The position numbers and the translations under genes are program-made. This document shows, one piece after another, positions 13,251 through 23,276 of a DNA stretch of 64,000 nt. This stretch comes from Pseudomonas sp. FP2335. Its GTDB lineage: Bacteria; Pseudomonadota; Gammaproteobacteria; Pseudomonadales; Pseudomonadaceae. Within the stretch, counting starts at the first letter, position 1. The number at the start of each line of letters is the position of its first letter. The stretch is taken from positions 1 through 64,000 of the forward strand of contig NZ_CP117437.1 in the NCBI RefSeq assembly GCF_030687535.1. Reading direction: 5' to 3'. The notes under the pieces were generated by a model. It saw only the letters and a list, made by a program, of their open reading frames with translations, was not told the DNA's origin and did not search any database.

Positions 13251-14200
13251 TGTGCAGCCTCCAGCTTAGCCAACACTTCATCACGCAGGTCCGGGGTAGC
13301 CATCGGGAAGCCCAGCTTGGCGCGAGCCAGCAGGTAGGCTTGGGCGACGGAACGCGCCAGGGTGCGCACACGCAGGATGTATTGCTGACGCGCAGTCACT
13401 GAGATCGCCCGGCGCGCATCCAGCAGGTTGAAGGTGTGGGACGCCTTCAACACCATTTCATAGCTTGGCAACGGCAGCGGCTGGTCGAGTTCGATCAGGC
13501 GCTTGGCTTCGCTTTCATAGAAGTCGAACAGTTCGAACAGCTTGTCGACGTTGGCGTGTTCGAAGTTGTAAGTGGATTGCTCCACTTCGTTCTGGTGGAA
13601 CACGTCGCCGTAGGTCACCTTGCCGAACGGGCCGTCAGCCCAGACCAGGTCGTAGACCGAGTCCACGCCTTGCAGGTACATGGCCAGGCGCTCCAGGCCG
13701 TAGGTGATTTCGCCGGTGACCGGGTAGCACTCGATGCCACCGGCCTGCTGGAAGTAGGTGAACTGCGTGACTTCCATGCCGTTGAGCCAGACTTCCCAGC
13801 CCAGGCCCCAGGCGCCCAGGGTCGGCGATTCCCAGTTGTCTTCGACGAAGCGGATGTCGTGGACCAGCGGGTCCAGGCCGACATGCTTGAGCGAGCCCAG
13901 GTACAGTTCCTGGAAGTTGTCCGGGTTCGGCTTCAGTACCACCTGGAACTGGTAGTAGTGCTGCAGACGGTTCGGGTTCTCGCCGTAGCGGCCGTCAGTC
14001 GGGCGACGACTGGGCTGCACATAAGCGGCGTTCCAGGTTTCCGGGCCGATGGCCCGCAGGAATGTTGCGGTGTGGAAAGTGCCGGCGCCTACTTCCATAT
14101 CGTAGGGCTGAAGTACCACACAACCTTGCTCGGCCCAGTACTGCTGGAGGGCGAGGATCAAGTCTTGGAAGGTACGCACGGCTGGCGTAGGCTGGCTCAC
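13247..14200 (-). CDS. glyQ: Glycine-tRNA ligase alpha subunit
   Basis: The 317-aa catalytic alpha subunit of glycyl-tRNA synthetase. It reads [18 protein letters not shown], and later [20 protein letters not shown], typical of the class II GlyQ core. Two in-frame GTG codons are possible (14209 and 14200); the AGGTG motif sits 6 nt before the second and overlaps the first, so 14200 is chosen. First gene of glyQS-gmhB-plsC. Confidence 0.97.
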   Translation of the reverse strand: MSQPTPAVRTFQDLILALQQYWAEQGCVVLQPYDMEVGAGTFHTATFLRAIGPETWNAAYVQPSRRPTDGRYGENPNRLQHYYQFQVVLKPNPDNFQELYLGSLKHVGLDPLVHDIRFVEDNWESPTLGAWGLGWEVWLNGMEVTQFTYFQQAGGIECYPVTGEITYGLERLAMYLQGVDSVYDLVWADGPFGKVTYGDVFHQNEVEQSTYNFEHANVDKLFELFDFYESEAKRLIELDQPLPLPSYEMVLKASHTFNLLDARRAISVTARQQYILRVRTLARSVAQAYLLARAKLGFPMATPDLRDEVLAKLEAAQ

Positions 14201-14281
14201 GAAATTCACCTGTTACTTGGGCTGCGATTTAAAGAGCGGGAGTATACCCGATTCGGCCCTGCCACCACTCCCTGGAGCCTT

Positions 14282-14839
14282 ATGCCACGCTGCTTTTGGT
14301 GTTCTGAAGATCCGCTGTACATGGCTTATCACCATCAGGAGTGGGGAACGCCGCTGCGCGATGCGCAGGGTTTGTTCGAGTTGCTTTTACTCGAAGGGTT
14401 CCAGGCAGGCCTTTCCTGGATCACCGTTTTACGCAAACGCGAGCATTATCGAAAGGTCTTGTTCGGTTTTGATGCCCAGCGCCTGGCGCGGCTGAGCGAT
14501 GCCGAAATCGAAGCGTTGATGTTGGACCCGGGCATCGTGCGCAATCGCCTCAAGCTCAACGCCACCCGGCGCAATGCCGCGGCCTGGCTGGCGCTGGAAG
14601 ACCCGGTGGGGTTGCTCTGGTCGTTTGTCGGCGGCGCGCCCAAGGTCAATCACTTCAAGGACCGCAGCGAAGTCCCGGCGATCACCCCCGAGGCGCAGGC
14701 CATGAGCAAAGCGCTGAAAAAGGCCGGTTTCACCTTTGTCGGCCCGACCATTTGCTACGCGTTCATGCAGGCGTCCGGCATGGTCATGGACCACACCCAG
14801 GACTGCGACCGTTACGCGGACTTGGCCAACGCCGGTTAG
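14282..14839 (+). CDS. tag: DNA-3-methyladenine glycosylase I
   Basis: A 185-aa base-excision repair enzyme that removes 3-methyladenine. The N-terminus MPRCFWCSEDPLYMAYHHQEWG has the zinc ligands Cys4 and His17 of the Tag family. The motif LEGFQAGLSWITVLRKRE holds the base-pocket Glu. The C-terminal MDHTQDCDRY supplies the other zinc ligands. The start is the ATG preceded by GGAG; a much longer upstream frame is antisense to glyQ and is rejected. Divergent from glyQ. Confidence 0.96.
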   Translation: MPRCFWCSEDPLYMAYHHQEWGTPLRDAQGLFELLLLEGFQAGLSWITVLRKREHYRKVLFGFDAQRLARLSDAEIEALMLDPGIVRNRLKLNATRRNAAAWLALEDPVGLLWSFVGGAPKVNHFKDRSEVPAITPEAQAMSKALKKAGFTFVGPTICYAFMQASGMVMDHTQDCDRYADLANAG

Positions 14840-14879
14840 AATGCCCGCTTTGCGCACCACACACGATCAGGAGTGACCT

Positions 14880-15767
14880 GTGGAAAAGTTAAAAGGCGCC
14901 TTGCTGGTAGGGGCTCTGCGGTTGTTCGCCCTGTTGCCCTGGCGCGCTGTCCAGGCCGTCGGCACCGCGATTGGCTGGATCATGTGGAAAACCCCCAACC
15001 GCTCTCGCGACACCGTGCGGATCAACCTCTCCAAGTGCTTCCCGGACATGGACCCGGCCGCCCGCGAGCGCCTGGTCGGCCAGAGCTTGATGGACATCGG
15101 CAAGTCCCTGACCGAAAGCGCCTGCGCCTGGATCTGGCCGGCCCAGCGTTCGATTGACCTGGTCCGCGAAGTCGAAGGCCTCGACGTGCTGCATGAAGCC
15201 CTGGCCTCGGGCAAAGGCGTGGTCGGCATCACCAGCCACCTGGGCAACTGGGAAGTGTTGAACCACTTCTATTGCAGCCAGTGCAAACCGATCATTTTCT
15301 ACCGTCCGCCCAAGCTCAAGGCGGTGGATGAACTGCTGCGCAAACAACGCGTGCAATTGGGCAACCGTGTGGCGGCGTCGACCAAGGAAGGCATCCTCAG
15401 TGTGATCAAGGAGGTGCGCCGGGGTGGCCAGGTGGGCATTCCTGCCGACCCTGAGCCGGCTGAATCCGCCGGGATCTTCGTGCCGTTCTTCGCCACCCAG
15501 GCGCTGACCAGCAAGTTCGTGCCGAACATGCTTGCCGGCCACAAGGCCGTGGGCGTCTTCCTGCATGCCCTGCGGCTGCCGGACGGTTCGGGTTACAAAG
15601 TGATTCTGGAAGCGGCACCGGAGGACATGTACAGCACCGACACCGCCACGTCCTGTGCGGCGATGAGCAAGGTGGTGGAGCGGTATGTCGGCGCTTATCC
15701 GAGCCAGTACATGTGGAGCATGAAACGCTTCAAGAAGCGCCCGCCGGGTGAGGAGCGGTGGTACTGA
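14880..15767 (+). CDS. Lipid A biosynthesis lauroyl-type acyltransferase
   Basis: A 295-aa LpxL/HtrB-family inner-membrane enzyme that adds a secondary acyl chain to Kdo2-lipid A. It has an N-terminal hydrophobic segment and the catalytic motif SHLGNWEVL near residue 120. The C-terminal SQYMWSMKRFKKRPPGE is typical of the family. The start is GTG with AGGAG 7 nt upstream. It follows tag by 40 bp on the same strand. A REP doublet separates it from the convergent TPR gene. Confidence 0.92.
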   Translation: MEKLKGALLVGALRLFALLPWRAVQAVGTAIGWIMWKTPNRSRDTVRINLSKCFPDMDPAARERLVGQSLMDIGKSLTESACAWIWPAQRSIDLVREVEGLDVLHEALASGKGVVGITSHLGNWEVLNHFYCSQCKPIIFYRPPKLKAVDELLRKQRVQLGNRVAASTKEGILSVIKEVRRGGQVGIPADPEPAESAGIFVPFFATQALTSKFVPNMLAGHKAVGVFLHALRLPDGSGYKVILEAAPEDMYSTDTATSCAAMSKVVERYVGAYPSQYMWSMKRFKKRPPGEERWY

Positions 15768-15801
15768 CTAGCCGCTGACCTCTCTGCCAATGGAGGTTGA
15801 A

Positions 15802-15888
15802 TGTGGGAGCTGGCTTGCCTGCGATAGCATCACCTCGGTGTAACTGACAGACCGAGTTGCCAGCATCGCAGGCAAGCCAGCTCCCACA
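15802..15888. repeat. REP doublet (REPIN) between convergent genes
   Basis: Inverted copies of TGTGGGAGCTGGCTTGCCTGCGAT and its reverse complement are separated by about 40 bp, 87 bp in all. This is the inverted REP pair typical of P. fluorescens genomes; transcribed, it forms a long hairpin between two convergent genes. Confidence 0.9.
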
Positions 15889-15897
15889 GGAATTACT

Positions 15898-16209
15898 TCA
15901 GGCCTGGCGGTCGAGTTTTTTCAGGAACACCGTCATTTCTTTCTCCGCCTGCTTATCGCCATGGGCCTGGGCCGCTTCTATCCCCTTCTCCCATGCCTGC
16001 CGTGCGGCAGCTGAATCACCTGATCCAGCCTGCGCCTTGCCCAACAGCTTCCACGCCGCCGAATACTTCGGATCGAACTCGACGCATTTCTGCAAATGCT
16101 CCGCCGCCTTGGCGTTGTCCTTCAAATCCAGATACCCCTTGCCCAAACCGAAGCGCAGCAACGAGTTATCCACACCCTTGGCGAGCATTTTTTCCAGGGA
16201 TTCGAGCAT
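15898..16209 (-). CDS. Small tetratricopeptide-repeat protein
   Basis: A 103-aa soluble protein made almost entirely of TPR-like helices (LRFGLGKGYLDLKDNAKAAEH, then KYSAAWKLLGKAQAGSGDSAAARQAWEKG). It is probably a protein-interaction adaptor; its partner is unknown. The ATG at 16209 is chosen because GGAG lies 8 nt upstream; a GTG three codons earlier sits too close to it. A homologue next to trkA is conserved in Pseudomonas. It starts 18 bp after the trkA stop, so it belongs to the same transcript. Confidence 0.85.
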   Translation of the reverse strand: MLESLEKMLAKGVDNSLLRFGLGKGYLDLKDNAKAAEHLQKCVEFDPKYSAAWKLLGKAQAGSGDSAAARQAWEKGIEAAQAHGDKQAEKEMTVFLKKLDRQA

Positions 16210-16227
16210 GTTGGTCACTCCGTCAAA

Positions 16228-17601
16228 TCAGAAAAAACTCAGCCCCACGTGGAACAGTTTCTCCACATCGCGGATATGTTTTTTATCCACCAGGAACAGG
16301 ATTACATGGTCCCCGGTCTCGATCACCGTATCGTCGTGGGCAATGATCACCTCTTCATCGCGAATAATCGCGCCGATGGTGGTACCCGGCGGCAGGCCGA
16401 TATCGCGGATGGCCTTGCCGATCACCTTGCTCGATTTTGCATCGCCGTGGGCAATCGCCTCGATCGCCTCCGCCGCGCCTCGGCGCAGGGAGTGCACGCT
16501 GACGATGTCGCCGCGGCGCACGTGGGCGAGCAAGGTGCCGATGGTCGCCAGTTGCGGGCTGATGGCGATGTCGATGTCGCCGCCCTGGATCAGGTCGACG
16601 TAGGCCGGGTTGTTGATGATCGTCATCACCTTCTTTGCCCCCAGCCGCTTGGCCAGCAGCGACGACATGATGTTGGCCTCGTCGTCGTTGGTCAGGGCCA
16701 GGAAGATGTCGGCGTCGGCGATGTTCTCTTCCATCAACAGGTCGCGGTCCGAGGCGCTGCCTTGCAGGACGACGGTGCTGTCGAGGGTGTCGGACAAATG
16801 CCGGCAACGCGCCGGACTCATCTCGATGATCTTGACCTGATAGCGGCTTTCAATCGCCTCGGCCAAGCGCTCGCCAATCTGCCCACCACCTGCGATGACG
16901 ATGCGTTTGTAACTCTCATCGAGCCGACGCATTTCGCTCATGACTGCACGAATATTCGCCTTGGCGGCGATGAAAAACACCTCGTCGTCGGCCTCGATCA
17001 CCGTATCGCCCTGGGGCAAAATCGGCCGGTCGCGCCGGAAAATCGCGGCGACGCGGGTCTCCACGTTCGGCATGTGCTCCCGTAACTGGCGCAGTTGCTG
17101 GCCCACCAGCGGCCCGCCGTAGTACGCCTTCACCGCCACCAATTGCGCCTTGCCTTCGGCGAAGTCGATCACCTGCAAGGCCCCCGGGATCTCGATCAGG
17201 CGCTTGATGTAATGGGTCACCACTTGTTCCGGGCTGATCAGCACGTCCACCGGGATTGCGTCGTTGTCGAACAGGCCGGCGCGGGTCAGGTAGGCGGCTT
17301 CGCGCACGCGGGCGATCTTGGTCGGAGTGTGGAACAGGGTGTGGGCAACCTGGCACGCGACCATGTTGGTCTCGTCGCTGTTGGTCACCGCCACCAGCAT
17401 GTCGGCGTCGTCGGCACCGGCCTGGCGCAGCACCGTCGGGAACGACGCACGGCCTTGCACGGTGCGGATGTCGAGGCGGTCGCCAAGGTTGCGCAGGCGT
17501 TCGCTGTCGGTGTCGACCACGGTGATGTCGTTGGCTTCGCTGGCCAAATGCTCGGCCAGCGTGCCGCCGACCTGCCCTGCCCCGAGGATGATGATTTTCA
17601 T
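16228..17601 (-). CDS. trkA: Trk system potassium transporter regulatory subunit TrkA
   Basis: A 457-aa peripheral membrane protein that gates the Trk K+ channel in response to NAD(H). It carries two tandem RCK modules, each with a Rossmann glycine motif: [13 protein letters not shown] at the N-terminus and [13 protein letters not shown] near residue 235. RCK-C domains follow each. It is 23 bp downstream of rsmB in the fmt-rsmB-trkA order found across Pseudomonas. Its last codons overlap a degenerate parS-like sequence. Confidence 0.97.
   Translation of the reverse strand: MKIIILGAGQVGGTLAEHLASEANDITVVDTDSERLRNLGDRLDIRTVQGRASFPTVLRQAGADDADMLVAVTNSDETNMVACQVAHTLFHTPTKIARVREAAYLTRAGLFDNDAIPVDVLISPEQVVTHYIKRLIEIPGALQVIDFAEGKAQLVAVKAYYGGPLVGQQLRQLREHMPNVETRVAAIFRRDRPILPQGDTVIEADDEVFFIAAKANIRAVMSEMRRLDESYKRIVIAGGGQIGERLAEAIESRYQVKIIEMSPARCRHLSDTLDSTVVLQGSASDRDLLMEENIADADIFLALTNDDEANIMSSLLAKRLGAKKVMTIINNPAYVDLIQGGDIDIAISPQLATIGTLLAHVRRGDIVSVHSLRRGAAEAIEAIAHGDAKSSKVIGKAIRDIGLPPGTTIGAIIRDEEVIIAHDDTVIETGDHVILFLVDKKHIRDVEKLFHVGLSFF
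16241..16256. other. Degenerate parS-like site 4 (3' end of trkA)
   Basis: AGCCCCACGTGGAACA keeps the right half and core (CCACGTGGAACA) of the parS palindrome, with three mismatches on the left. The location, about 16 kb from dnaA, fits the outer edge of the P. aeruginosa origin-proximal parS cluster, but binding strength is uncertain. Confidence 0.5.
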
Positions 17602-17624
17602 CCGGTCACTCCCTTAAACCCGTT

Positions 17625-18935
17625 TCAGCCGCGCGCGGCGGCGATCTTGATCAGTTTGGCGTAGTAGAAGCCATCGTGTCCGCCTTCTTGCGCCAGCAAC
17701 TGGCGGCCGTGGGGCTGCTTGATGCCAGCCGACGTGGCGAGGTCCAGCTCCCGTGCACCGCTGGTGCGGGCGAGGAAGGCTTCGATCACTTCGGTATTCT
17801 CCGTCGGCAAGGTGGAGCAAGTGGCGTAGAGCAGGATGCCGCCGACTTCCAGGGTTGGCCACAGGGCGTCGAGCAACTCGCCTTGCAGCACGGCCAGAGC
17901 GGCGATGTCGTCGGGTTGGCGGGTGAGCTTGATGTCCGGATGGCGGCGGATCACGCCGGTGGCGGAGCACGGTGCGTCGAGCAGGATGCGCTGGAAGGGT
18001 TTGCCGTCCCACCAGCTGGCGGTATCGCGGCCGTCGGCAGCGATCAACTCGGCGCTGAGACCCAGGCGGGCGAGGTTTTCACGCACACGTACCAGGCGCT
18101 TGGCCTCCAGGTCGACGGCGACTACACCGGCGAGGTCTTTTTCGACCTCCAGGATGTGGCATGTCTTACCGCCAGGCGCGCAGCAGGCGTCGAGTACACG
18201 CTGTCCCGGTGCGAGGTCGAGCAGGTCGGCGGCCAGTTGCGCCGCTTCGTCCTGCACGCTGATCCAGCCGTCGACAAAGCCCGGCAGGCCGCGCACATCG
18301 GTAGCCGCTTCGAGCACGATGCCGTCGACGCTGTACACGCACGGCGTGGCGGTGATGCCGGCGGCCGTGAGCAATTGCAGGTAGGCGTCACGGCTGTGAT
18401 GGCGGCGGTTGACCCGCAGGATCATCGGCGGGTGCGCATTGTTGGCGGCGCAAATGGCTTCCCACTGCTCTGGCCAGAACGCCTTCAGGGACTTTTGCAG
18501 CCAGCGCGGGTGGGCGGTGCGCACCACCGGGTCATGCTCCAACTCGGCCAGCAGCGCTTCGCTTTCACGCTGGGCGCGGCGCAGCACCGCATTGAGCAGG
18601 GCCTTGGCCCAGGGCTTTTTCAGCTTGTCGGCGCACCCGACCGTCTCGCCGATGGCGGCGTGGGCCGGCACGCGGGTGTAGAGCAACTGATAGAGGCCGA
18701 CCAGCAGCAGTGCTTGCACATCCGCGTCCGCTGCCTTGAACGGCTTTTGCAGCAACTTGGCCGCCAGCGCCGACAAGCGCGGCTGCCAGCGGGCAGTGCC
18801 AAAGGCCAGGTCCTGGGTGAAACCGCGATCACGGTCTTCGACTTTATCCATCTGCGTAGGCAGTGAACTGTTCAGCGAAGCCTTGCCGTTGAGGACAGCG
18901 GCGAGCGCCTTGGCGGCGGCCAGACGTGGGTTCAT
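17625..18935 (-). CDS. rsmB: 16S rRNA (cytosine(967)-C(5))-methyltransferase RsmB
   Basis: A 436-aa SAM-dependent methyltransferase that modifies C967 of 16S rRNA. An N-terminal NusB-like RNA-binding domain (about 1-140) is followed by the methyltransferase fold with SAM motif [10 protein letters not shown], catalytic motif [17 protein letters not shown] and the second cysteine in YATCS. It overlaps fmt by 4 bp (ATGA). Confidence 0.97.
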   Translation of the reverse strand: MNPRLAAAKALAAVLNGKASLNSSLPTQMDKVEDRDRGFTQDLAFGTARWQPRLSALAAKLLQKPFKAADADVQALLLVGLYQLLYTRVPAHAAIGETVGCADKLKKPWAKALLNAVLRRAQRESEALLAELEHDPVVRTAHPRWLQKSLKAFWPEQWEAICAANNAHPPMILRVNRRHHSRDAYLQLLTAAGITATPCVYSVDGIVLEAATDVRGLPGFVDGWISVQDEAAQLAADLLDLAPGQRVLDACCAPGGKTCHILEVEKDLAGVVAVDLEAKRLVRVRENLARLGLSAELIAADGRDTASWWDGKPFQRILLDAPCSATGVIRRHPDIKLTRQPDDIAALAVLQGELLDALWPTLEVGGILLYATCSTLPTENTEVIEAFLARTSGARELDLATSAGIKQPHGRQLLAQEGGHDGFYYAKLIKIAAARG

Positions 18936-19882
18936 TGCGCGGCCCCGAGGACGGTGCCAAGGGCAAATTTCTCACGACGGCTGTTGAACAAGTCGCTGAA
19001 ATTCAACGCCTTGCCACCAGGCAATTGCAGACGGGTCAGACACAACGCCTGCTCCCCGCAAGCGACCAGCAGGCCGTCCTTGCTGGCGCCGATGATTTCA
19101 CCGGGGGCGCCTTTACCGTCGGCCAAGCTCGCAGCCAGCACTTTCAGGGCTTCGCCGTTGAGGGTGCTGTGGCAGATCGGCCACGGGTTGAAGGCACGCA
19201 CCAGGCGCTCCAGTTCTACGGCGGGGCGGCTCCAGTCGATGCGCGCTTCGTCTTTGTTCAGCTTGTGGGCGTAGGTGGCCAGGCTGTCGTCCTGCACTTC
19301 ACCGTCCAGAGTGCCGGCAGCGAGGCCGGCGATGGCCTGGAGTACGGCGGGCGGGCCCAGTTCGGCGAGGCGGTCGTGCAGGCTGCCGCCGGTGTCCTGG
19401 GCGGTGATCGGGGTGGCGACCTTGAGTAGCATCGGGCCGGTGTCCAGGCCCAACTCCATGCGCATCACGGTCACGCCGCTTTCGCTGTCGCCCGCTTCAA
19501 CGGCACGCTGGATCGGCGCCGCACCGCGCCAGCGTGGCAGCAGCGAGGCGTGGCTGTTGATGCAGCCCAGGCGCGGAATATCCAGCACCACTTGCGGCAG
19601 GATCAAGCCGTAGGCCACCACCACCAGCAGGTCCGGCTGCAACGCGGCCAGCTCGGCCTGGGCTTCGGCATTACGCAGGGTCGGCGGTTGCAGCACAGGA
19701 ATGTTGTGCTCAAGCGCCAGTTGCTTGACCGGGCTCGGCATCAGTTTTTGCCCGCGACCGGCCGGGCGATCCGGCTGGGTGTACACCGCGACGATGTCGT
19801 AAGGGCTGGCAAGCAGGGCCTTGAGGTGTTCGGCGGCAAATTCGGGAGTGCCGGCAAAAACAATGCGCAGTGGCTCGGTCAT
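18932..19882 (-). CDS. fmt: Methionyl-tRNA formyltransferase
   Basis: A 316-aa enzyme that formylates initiator Met-tRNA using 10-formyl-THF. It starts [20 protein letters not shown], and the catalytic region reads [20 protein letters not shown], matching the conserved Asn-His and SLLPxxRGxAP loop. It lies downstream of def, but a terminator-like hairpin sits in the 69-bp gap. It is coupled to rsmB downstream. Confidence 0.97.
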   Translation of the reverse strand: MTEPLRIVFAGTPEFAAEHLKALLASPYDIVAVYTQPDRPAGRGQKLMPSPVKQLALEHNIPVLQPPTLRNAEAQAELAALQPDLLVVVAYGLILPQVVLDIPRLGCINSHASLLPRWRGAAPIQRAVEAGDSESGVTVMRMELGLDTGPMLLKVATPITAQDTGGSLHDRLAELGPPAVLQAIAGLAAGTLDGEVQDDSLATYAHKLNKDEARIDWSRPAVELERLVRAFNPWPICHSTLNGEALKVLAASLADGKGAPGEIIGASKDGLLVACGEQALCLTRLQLPGGKALNFSDLFNSRREKFALGTVLGAAQ

Positions 19883-19908
19883 GGGAGGTCTCGGTTAAAA
19901 GCAGTCAC

Positions 19909-19938
19909 AAAAGAAAAAGGCTTGCCGCAGCAAGCCTT
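19909..19938 (-). terminator. Terminator-like hairpin between def and fmt
   Basis: On the minus strand AAAGGCTTGC, a 4-nt loop and GCAAGCCTTT are followed by TTCTTTT. It would end or attenuate transcripts leaving def before fmt, although the two genes are usually described as one operon. Confidence 0.75.
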
Positions 19939-19951
19939 TGGAAGAAGGGCA

Positions 19952-20458
19952 TCAAGCTTGCTGGCGATGCTTTTTTTCCAGCTTCTTCTTGATCCGGTCA
20001 CGCTTGAGCGTGGACAGGTAATCGACAAACAGCTTGCCGTTGAGGTGGTCGCATTCATGCTGGATGCACACCGCCAGCAGGCCTTCGGCGATCAGCTCGA
20101 ACGGCTTGCCGTCGCGGTCCAGCGCCTTGATCTTCACGCGCAGCGGGCGTTCGACGTTCTCATAGAACTCCGGCACCGACAGGCAGCCTTCCTGGTATTC
20201 GCCCATCTCTTCGGTCAGCGGTTCGAACTCGGGGTTGATGTACACCATCGGTTCGCTGCGATCTTCCGACAGGTCCATGACCACGACACGCTGATGCACG
20301 TTGACCTGGGTCGCGGCGAGGCCGATGCCCGGGGCTTCATACATTGTTTCAAACATGTCATCGACCAACTGACGAACCTTGTCGTCCACTACGGCCACCG
20401 GTTTGGCGACAGTGCGCAGGCGCGAGTCGGGGAATTCGAGGATGTTCAAAATAGCCAT
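19952..20458 (-). CDS. def: Peptide deformylase
   Basis: A 168-aa metalloenzyme that removes the N-formyl group from new proteins. All three signature motifs are present: [15 protein letters not shown] and QHECDHLNG, giving one Cys and two His metal ligands. The start [14 protein letters not shown] at 20458 is the family start; the frame stays open 44 codons further into the divergent promoter region. Divergent from the signal-peptide protein at 20594. Confidence 0.97.
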   Translation of the reverse strand: MAILNILEFPDSRLRTVAKPVAVVDDKVRQLVDDMFETMYEAPGIGLAATQVNVHQRVVVMDLSEDRSEPMVYINPEFEPLTEEMGEYQEGCLSVPEFYENVERPLRVKIKALDRDGKPFELIAEGLLAVCIQHECDHLNGKLFVDYLSTLKRDRIKKKLEKKHRQQA

Positions 20459-20593
20459 AAGCGTAATTGCTGCACATGTGAGGTAAAGGCAAATCGGCGG
20501 TGGGATGGACCCAGCCAGCCGGTGTGAAACGCCCAAAAGCCGCGAAGGCCAAGGCATTTCACGCGAACGCACATAATAAAGGAGATTCACCCC

Positions 20594-21367
20594 ATGAGGA
20601 AATCGCTACTCGTCTTGCTGCTGTGGGCCCCGTTCGCAACAGCCCTGCTGCCCTCGTCCGGCCAGCGCCTGGATCAGGCGACACAGCAGGCCATCCAGCG
20701 TTTTTTACTGAACAACCGCATTCTTGATACACCGCAGGATCTGGACACTGCGCCCTACATTGTCGCCGCCGATACCGGGCGCGTGCTGGGCGCCAATGGT
20801 GAGCGCGTGCATGCCCGGGGCGACCTCGACCCGACCCAGCCGGACTACGGCATCTTTCGCCGCGGCAAGGCCTACACCGACCCCGACACCCGCGAACTGC
20901 TGGGCATCAACGCCGACGCCATCGGTACTGCGCGCTTTGTGACGGCGGGCGACCTCACCACCCTGGCGGTGCAGCAGGTCACCCAGGAGGTCCGTCCCGG
21001 CGACCGCTTGCTTCGCGCCCAGCCACCGGTCGATCCGGCCAGCCTGCCAGTGCAGCAATCGGCCCCGTTCATTGCAGGAAAAATCATCGACGTCCCCAGG
21101 GGCGTCACCCAGATCGGCGTGCTGGACGCCGTGACCCTGAACAAAGGCCGCCGCGACGGCCTGGTCGAGGGCCGATTGCTGGCGGTGATCAAGACCGGCG
21201 CCACCGTGCGCGATCCCCTCAGCGGTGCCCCACAAAAACTCCCCGATGAACGCGCCGGCACCCTACTGGTGTTTCGCACCTACGAAAAACTCAGCTACGG
21301 CCTGGTGCTCAACGCCTCGCGAGCACTGGCGGTGTTGGACCGTTTCGAGACTGCCCATCAAAGGTAA
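20594..21367 (+). CDS. Exported protein of the dprA-linked LysM family, lacking the LysM domain
   Basis: A 257-aa protein with a clear signal peptide ([17 protein letters not shown]) and an AAAGGAG ribosome-binding site. From about residue 37 ([15 protein letters not shown]) to the end it follows the C-terminal part of the Pseudomonas PA0020-type LysM peptidoglycan-binding protein, including [27 protein letters not shown] and [23 protein letters not shown]. From memory those homologues are about 340 aa and have a LysM domain just after the signal peptide; here there is no YTVVKGDTLW-like sequence. The deletion looks in-frame, so a product is still likely. Function is unknown; a periplasmic or envelope location is inferred. 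Confidence 0.8.
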   Translation: MRKSLLVLLLWAPFATALLPSSGQRLDQATQQAIQRFLLNNRILDTPQDLDTAPYIVAADTGRVLGANGERVHARGDLDPTQPDYGIFRRGKAYTDPDTRELLGINADAIGTARFVTAGDLTTLAVQQVTQEVRPGDRLLRAQPPVDPASLPVQQSAPFIAGKIIDVPRGVTQIGVLDAVTLNKGRRDGLVEGRLLAVIKTGATVRDPLSGAPQKLPDERAGTLLVFRTYEKLSYGLVLNASRALAVLDRFETAHQR

Positions 21368-21399
21368 TAAATAGCCTGCTAAATAAGTTACCAACAGAG

Positions 21400-21408
21400 T
21401 TATCCACA
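21400..21408 (+). other. Perfect DnaA box upstream of dprA
   Basis: TTATCCACA lies in the short gap before dprA, where it could overlap its promoter. A second perfect copy is inside dprA at 21997-22005. Function is not established. Confidence 0.45.
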
Positions 21409-21433
21409 GCTTGTTCCGATCAAGGATGATCAG

Positions 21434-22534
21434 ATGTATCCGACAAACAGCCATGAAATATCCCCGGCAGAACTGGAAGCGCGACTACGCTTGCACAGGC
21501 TGCCGGAACTGGGTCCCAAGCGATTTCACCGATTGATCGAAGCCTTCGGCAGCGCGTCAAAGGCCATCAGCGCCCCCGCCAGTGCGTGGCGCTCCCTTGG
21601 CTTGCCGGCCATCAGCGCGGATGCGCGGCGCAACCATGAAGTGCGCGACGGAGCCAGTGCGGCATTGGCCTGGTTGGCGGCTCCAGCCCAGCAATTGCTG
21701 ATGTGGGACCAACCCGAGTACCCCGCCTTGCTCGCCCAGATCGACGATGCGCCGCCGTTGTTATTCGTCGCCGGCGACCCCTCGATCCTGGAAAAACCGC
21801 AACTGGCGATCGTCGGCAGCCGGCGTGCTTCGCGTCCTGGGATGGACACGGCGGCCGCTTTTTCCCGAAGCCTGGCCGGTGCCGGTTTTGTCATCACCAG
21901 CGGCTTGGCGTTGGGCATCGACGGTGCTGCGCATCAGGCCGCTCTGGAGGTGGGGGGGCAGACAATCGGCGTGCTCGGCACCGGGCTGGAAAATTTTTAT
22001 CCACAGCGTCATCGGCGGCTCGCAGCGGCGATGATTGAGCAGGGCAGCGCGGTGGTTTCCGAGTTTCCGCTGGACGCTGCGCCCCAGGCCGGCAACTTTC
22101 CGCGACGCAACCGCATCATCAGCGGCCTGTCCCTCGGCGTGCTGGTGGTGGAAGCCAGCATGGCCAGTGGTTCACTGATCACCGCCAAACTCGCCGCCGA
22201 GCAAGGCCGCGAGGTGTATGCGATCCCGGGCTCGATCCACCATCCCGGCGCCAAGGGTTGTCATCAGTTGATCCGCGAGGGCGCGGTGCTGGTGGAAACC
22301 ATCGAGCATATCCTTGAAGGCTTGCGCGGCTGGCAGGCGCTGTCGCGCCCGGCGCCGGTGTCGGTGCCGGTGACACACCCATTGGTGGCACTGTTGCACG
22401 CGGCGCCCCACACCAGCGAAGCCCTTGCGATGGCCAGCGGGCAGCCGTTGTCCCAAGTGCTGGCGACCCTCACCGAGCTGGAACTGGACGGCCGGGTGAT
22501 CTGCGAAAGCGGGCGCTGGCTCGCGCGCCGCTAG
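21434..22534 (+). CDS. dprA: DNA-processing protein DprA
   Basis: A 366-aa RecA loader that protects incoming single-stranded DNA in natural transformation. An N-terminal SAM-like helical region (about 1-80) precedes the Rossmann-type DprA core with AIVGSRRASRPG, SGLALGIDGAAHQAAL, GTGLENFYPQRH and FPRRNRIISGLS. A C-terminal winged helix follows. The ATG follows AAGGATGATCAG. It sits 66 bp after the LysM-family gene and before tsaC, a conserved Pseudomonas order. A perfect DnaA box lies 26 bp before its start and another inside it. Confidence 0.96.
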   Translation: MYPTNSHEISPAELEARLRLHRLPELGPKRFHRLIEAFGSASKAISAPASAWRSLGLPAISADARRNHEVRDGASAALAWLAAPAQQLLMWDQPEYPALLAQIDDAPPLLFVAGDPSILEKPQLAIVGSRRASRPGMDTAAAFSRSLAGAGFVITSGLALGIDGAAHQAALEVGGQTIGVLGTGLENFYPQRHRRLAAAMIEQGSAVVSEFPLDAAPQAGNFPRRNRIISGLSLGVLVVEASMASGSLITAKLAAEQGREVYAIPGSIHHPGAKGCHQLIREGAVLVETIEHILEGLRGWQALSRPAPVSVPVTHPLVALLHAAPHTSEALAMASGQPLSQVLATLTELELDGRVICESGRWLARR

Positions 22535-22588
22535 GTTTTGTAACAGAGATCGGTAAACTGCCCAGAGCTTTAGTCTGGAGAGTAAACA

Positions 22589-23146
22589 ATGGCCAACAGG
22601 TGGCGTGTGCTGGAAGCCGCACGAGAAATTCGCGCAGGCGCGGTGATTGCCTATCCAACCGAGGCGGTGTGGGGGCTGGGCTGCGACCCTTGGAATGAAG
22701 AAGCGGTGGATCGACTGTTGGCGATCAAGAACCGTTCGGTGGACAAGGGCTTGATCCTGGTGGCGGATAACATCCGCCAGTTCGACTTTTTGTTCGAGGA
22801 CTTCCCGCAAGACTGGATCGACCGCATGGCCAGTACCTGGCCGGGGCCGAACACCTGGTTGGTGCCCCATCAGGGCTTGCTGCCGGAGTGGGTCACCGGT
22901 GTGCATGACACCGTGGCGTTGCGGGTCAGCGATCACCCGCTGGTGCGGGATTTGTGCGCGCAAGTGGGGCCGCTGATTTCCACTTCGGCCAACCCGCAGG
23001 GCCGCCCGGCGGCGCGTACGCGGATTCGCGTGGAGCAGTATTTCCGTGGCCAGGTGGACCTGATATTGGGTGGGGCCTTGGGGGGGCGCAAGAACCCGAG
23101 CCTGATTCGCGATCTGGCCACGGGTCAGGTGGTGCGCCCGTCCTGA
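22589..23146 (+). CDS. tsaC: L-threonylcarbamoyladenylate synthase TsaC (YrdC/Sua5 family)
   Basis: A 185-aa enzyme that makes threonylcarbamoyl-AMP from Thr, bicarbonate and ATP for t6A37 of ANN-decoding tRNAs. Family motifs are [29 protein letters not shown] and [11 protein letters not shown]. The length matches the short, single-domain TsaC form. The ATG follows GGAGAGTAAACA. It lies 54 bp after dprA on the same strand. Confidence 0.96.
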   Translation: MANRWRVLEAAREIRAGAVIAYPTEAVWGLGCDPWNEEAVDRLLAIKNRSVDKGLILVADNIRQFDFLFEDFPQDWIDRMASTWPGPNTWLVPHQGLLPEWVTGVHDTVALRVSDHPLVRDLCAQVGPLISTSANPQGRPAARTRIRVEQYFRGQVDLILGGALGGRKNPSLIRDLATGQVVRPS

Positions 23147-23160
23147 AACCGAGGCGCAGC

Positions 23161-23246
23161 CTTCGCGAGCAAGCCCGCTCCCACACTTGACCGAGTCGTT
23201 CCAGTTGGAACCCGATCAACCTGTGGGAGCGGGCTTGCTCGCGAAG
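23161..23246. repeat. REP doublet (REPIN) between tsaC and qor
   Basis: The left arm TTCGCGAGCAAGCCCGCTCC is the reverse complement of the right arm at 23222-23246, with a 36-bp spacer. It lies between convergent genes. Confidence 0.93.
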
Positions 23247-23276
23247 AGGCCCTTGAAGTTCTAGAGATCTAAAGTC

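Noticed and set aside
13436..14281. Long upstream extension of tag
   Set aside because: It overlaps glyQ on the other strand; the zinc-binding N-terminus of Tag starts at 14282.
11196..14281. Glycine riboswitch or T-box controlling glyQS
   Set aside because: The 80-bp gap before glyQ is too short and shows no such structure.
16281..16289. TTATCCACC as a DnaA box
   Set aside because: It has one mismatch at a conserved position and lies in trkA; not counted among the perfect boxes.
23161..23246. CRISPR-like repeats
   Set aside because: The repeats are inverted palindromic pairs scattered one per gap, not regularly spaced direct repeats with unique spacers, and no cas genes are present.
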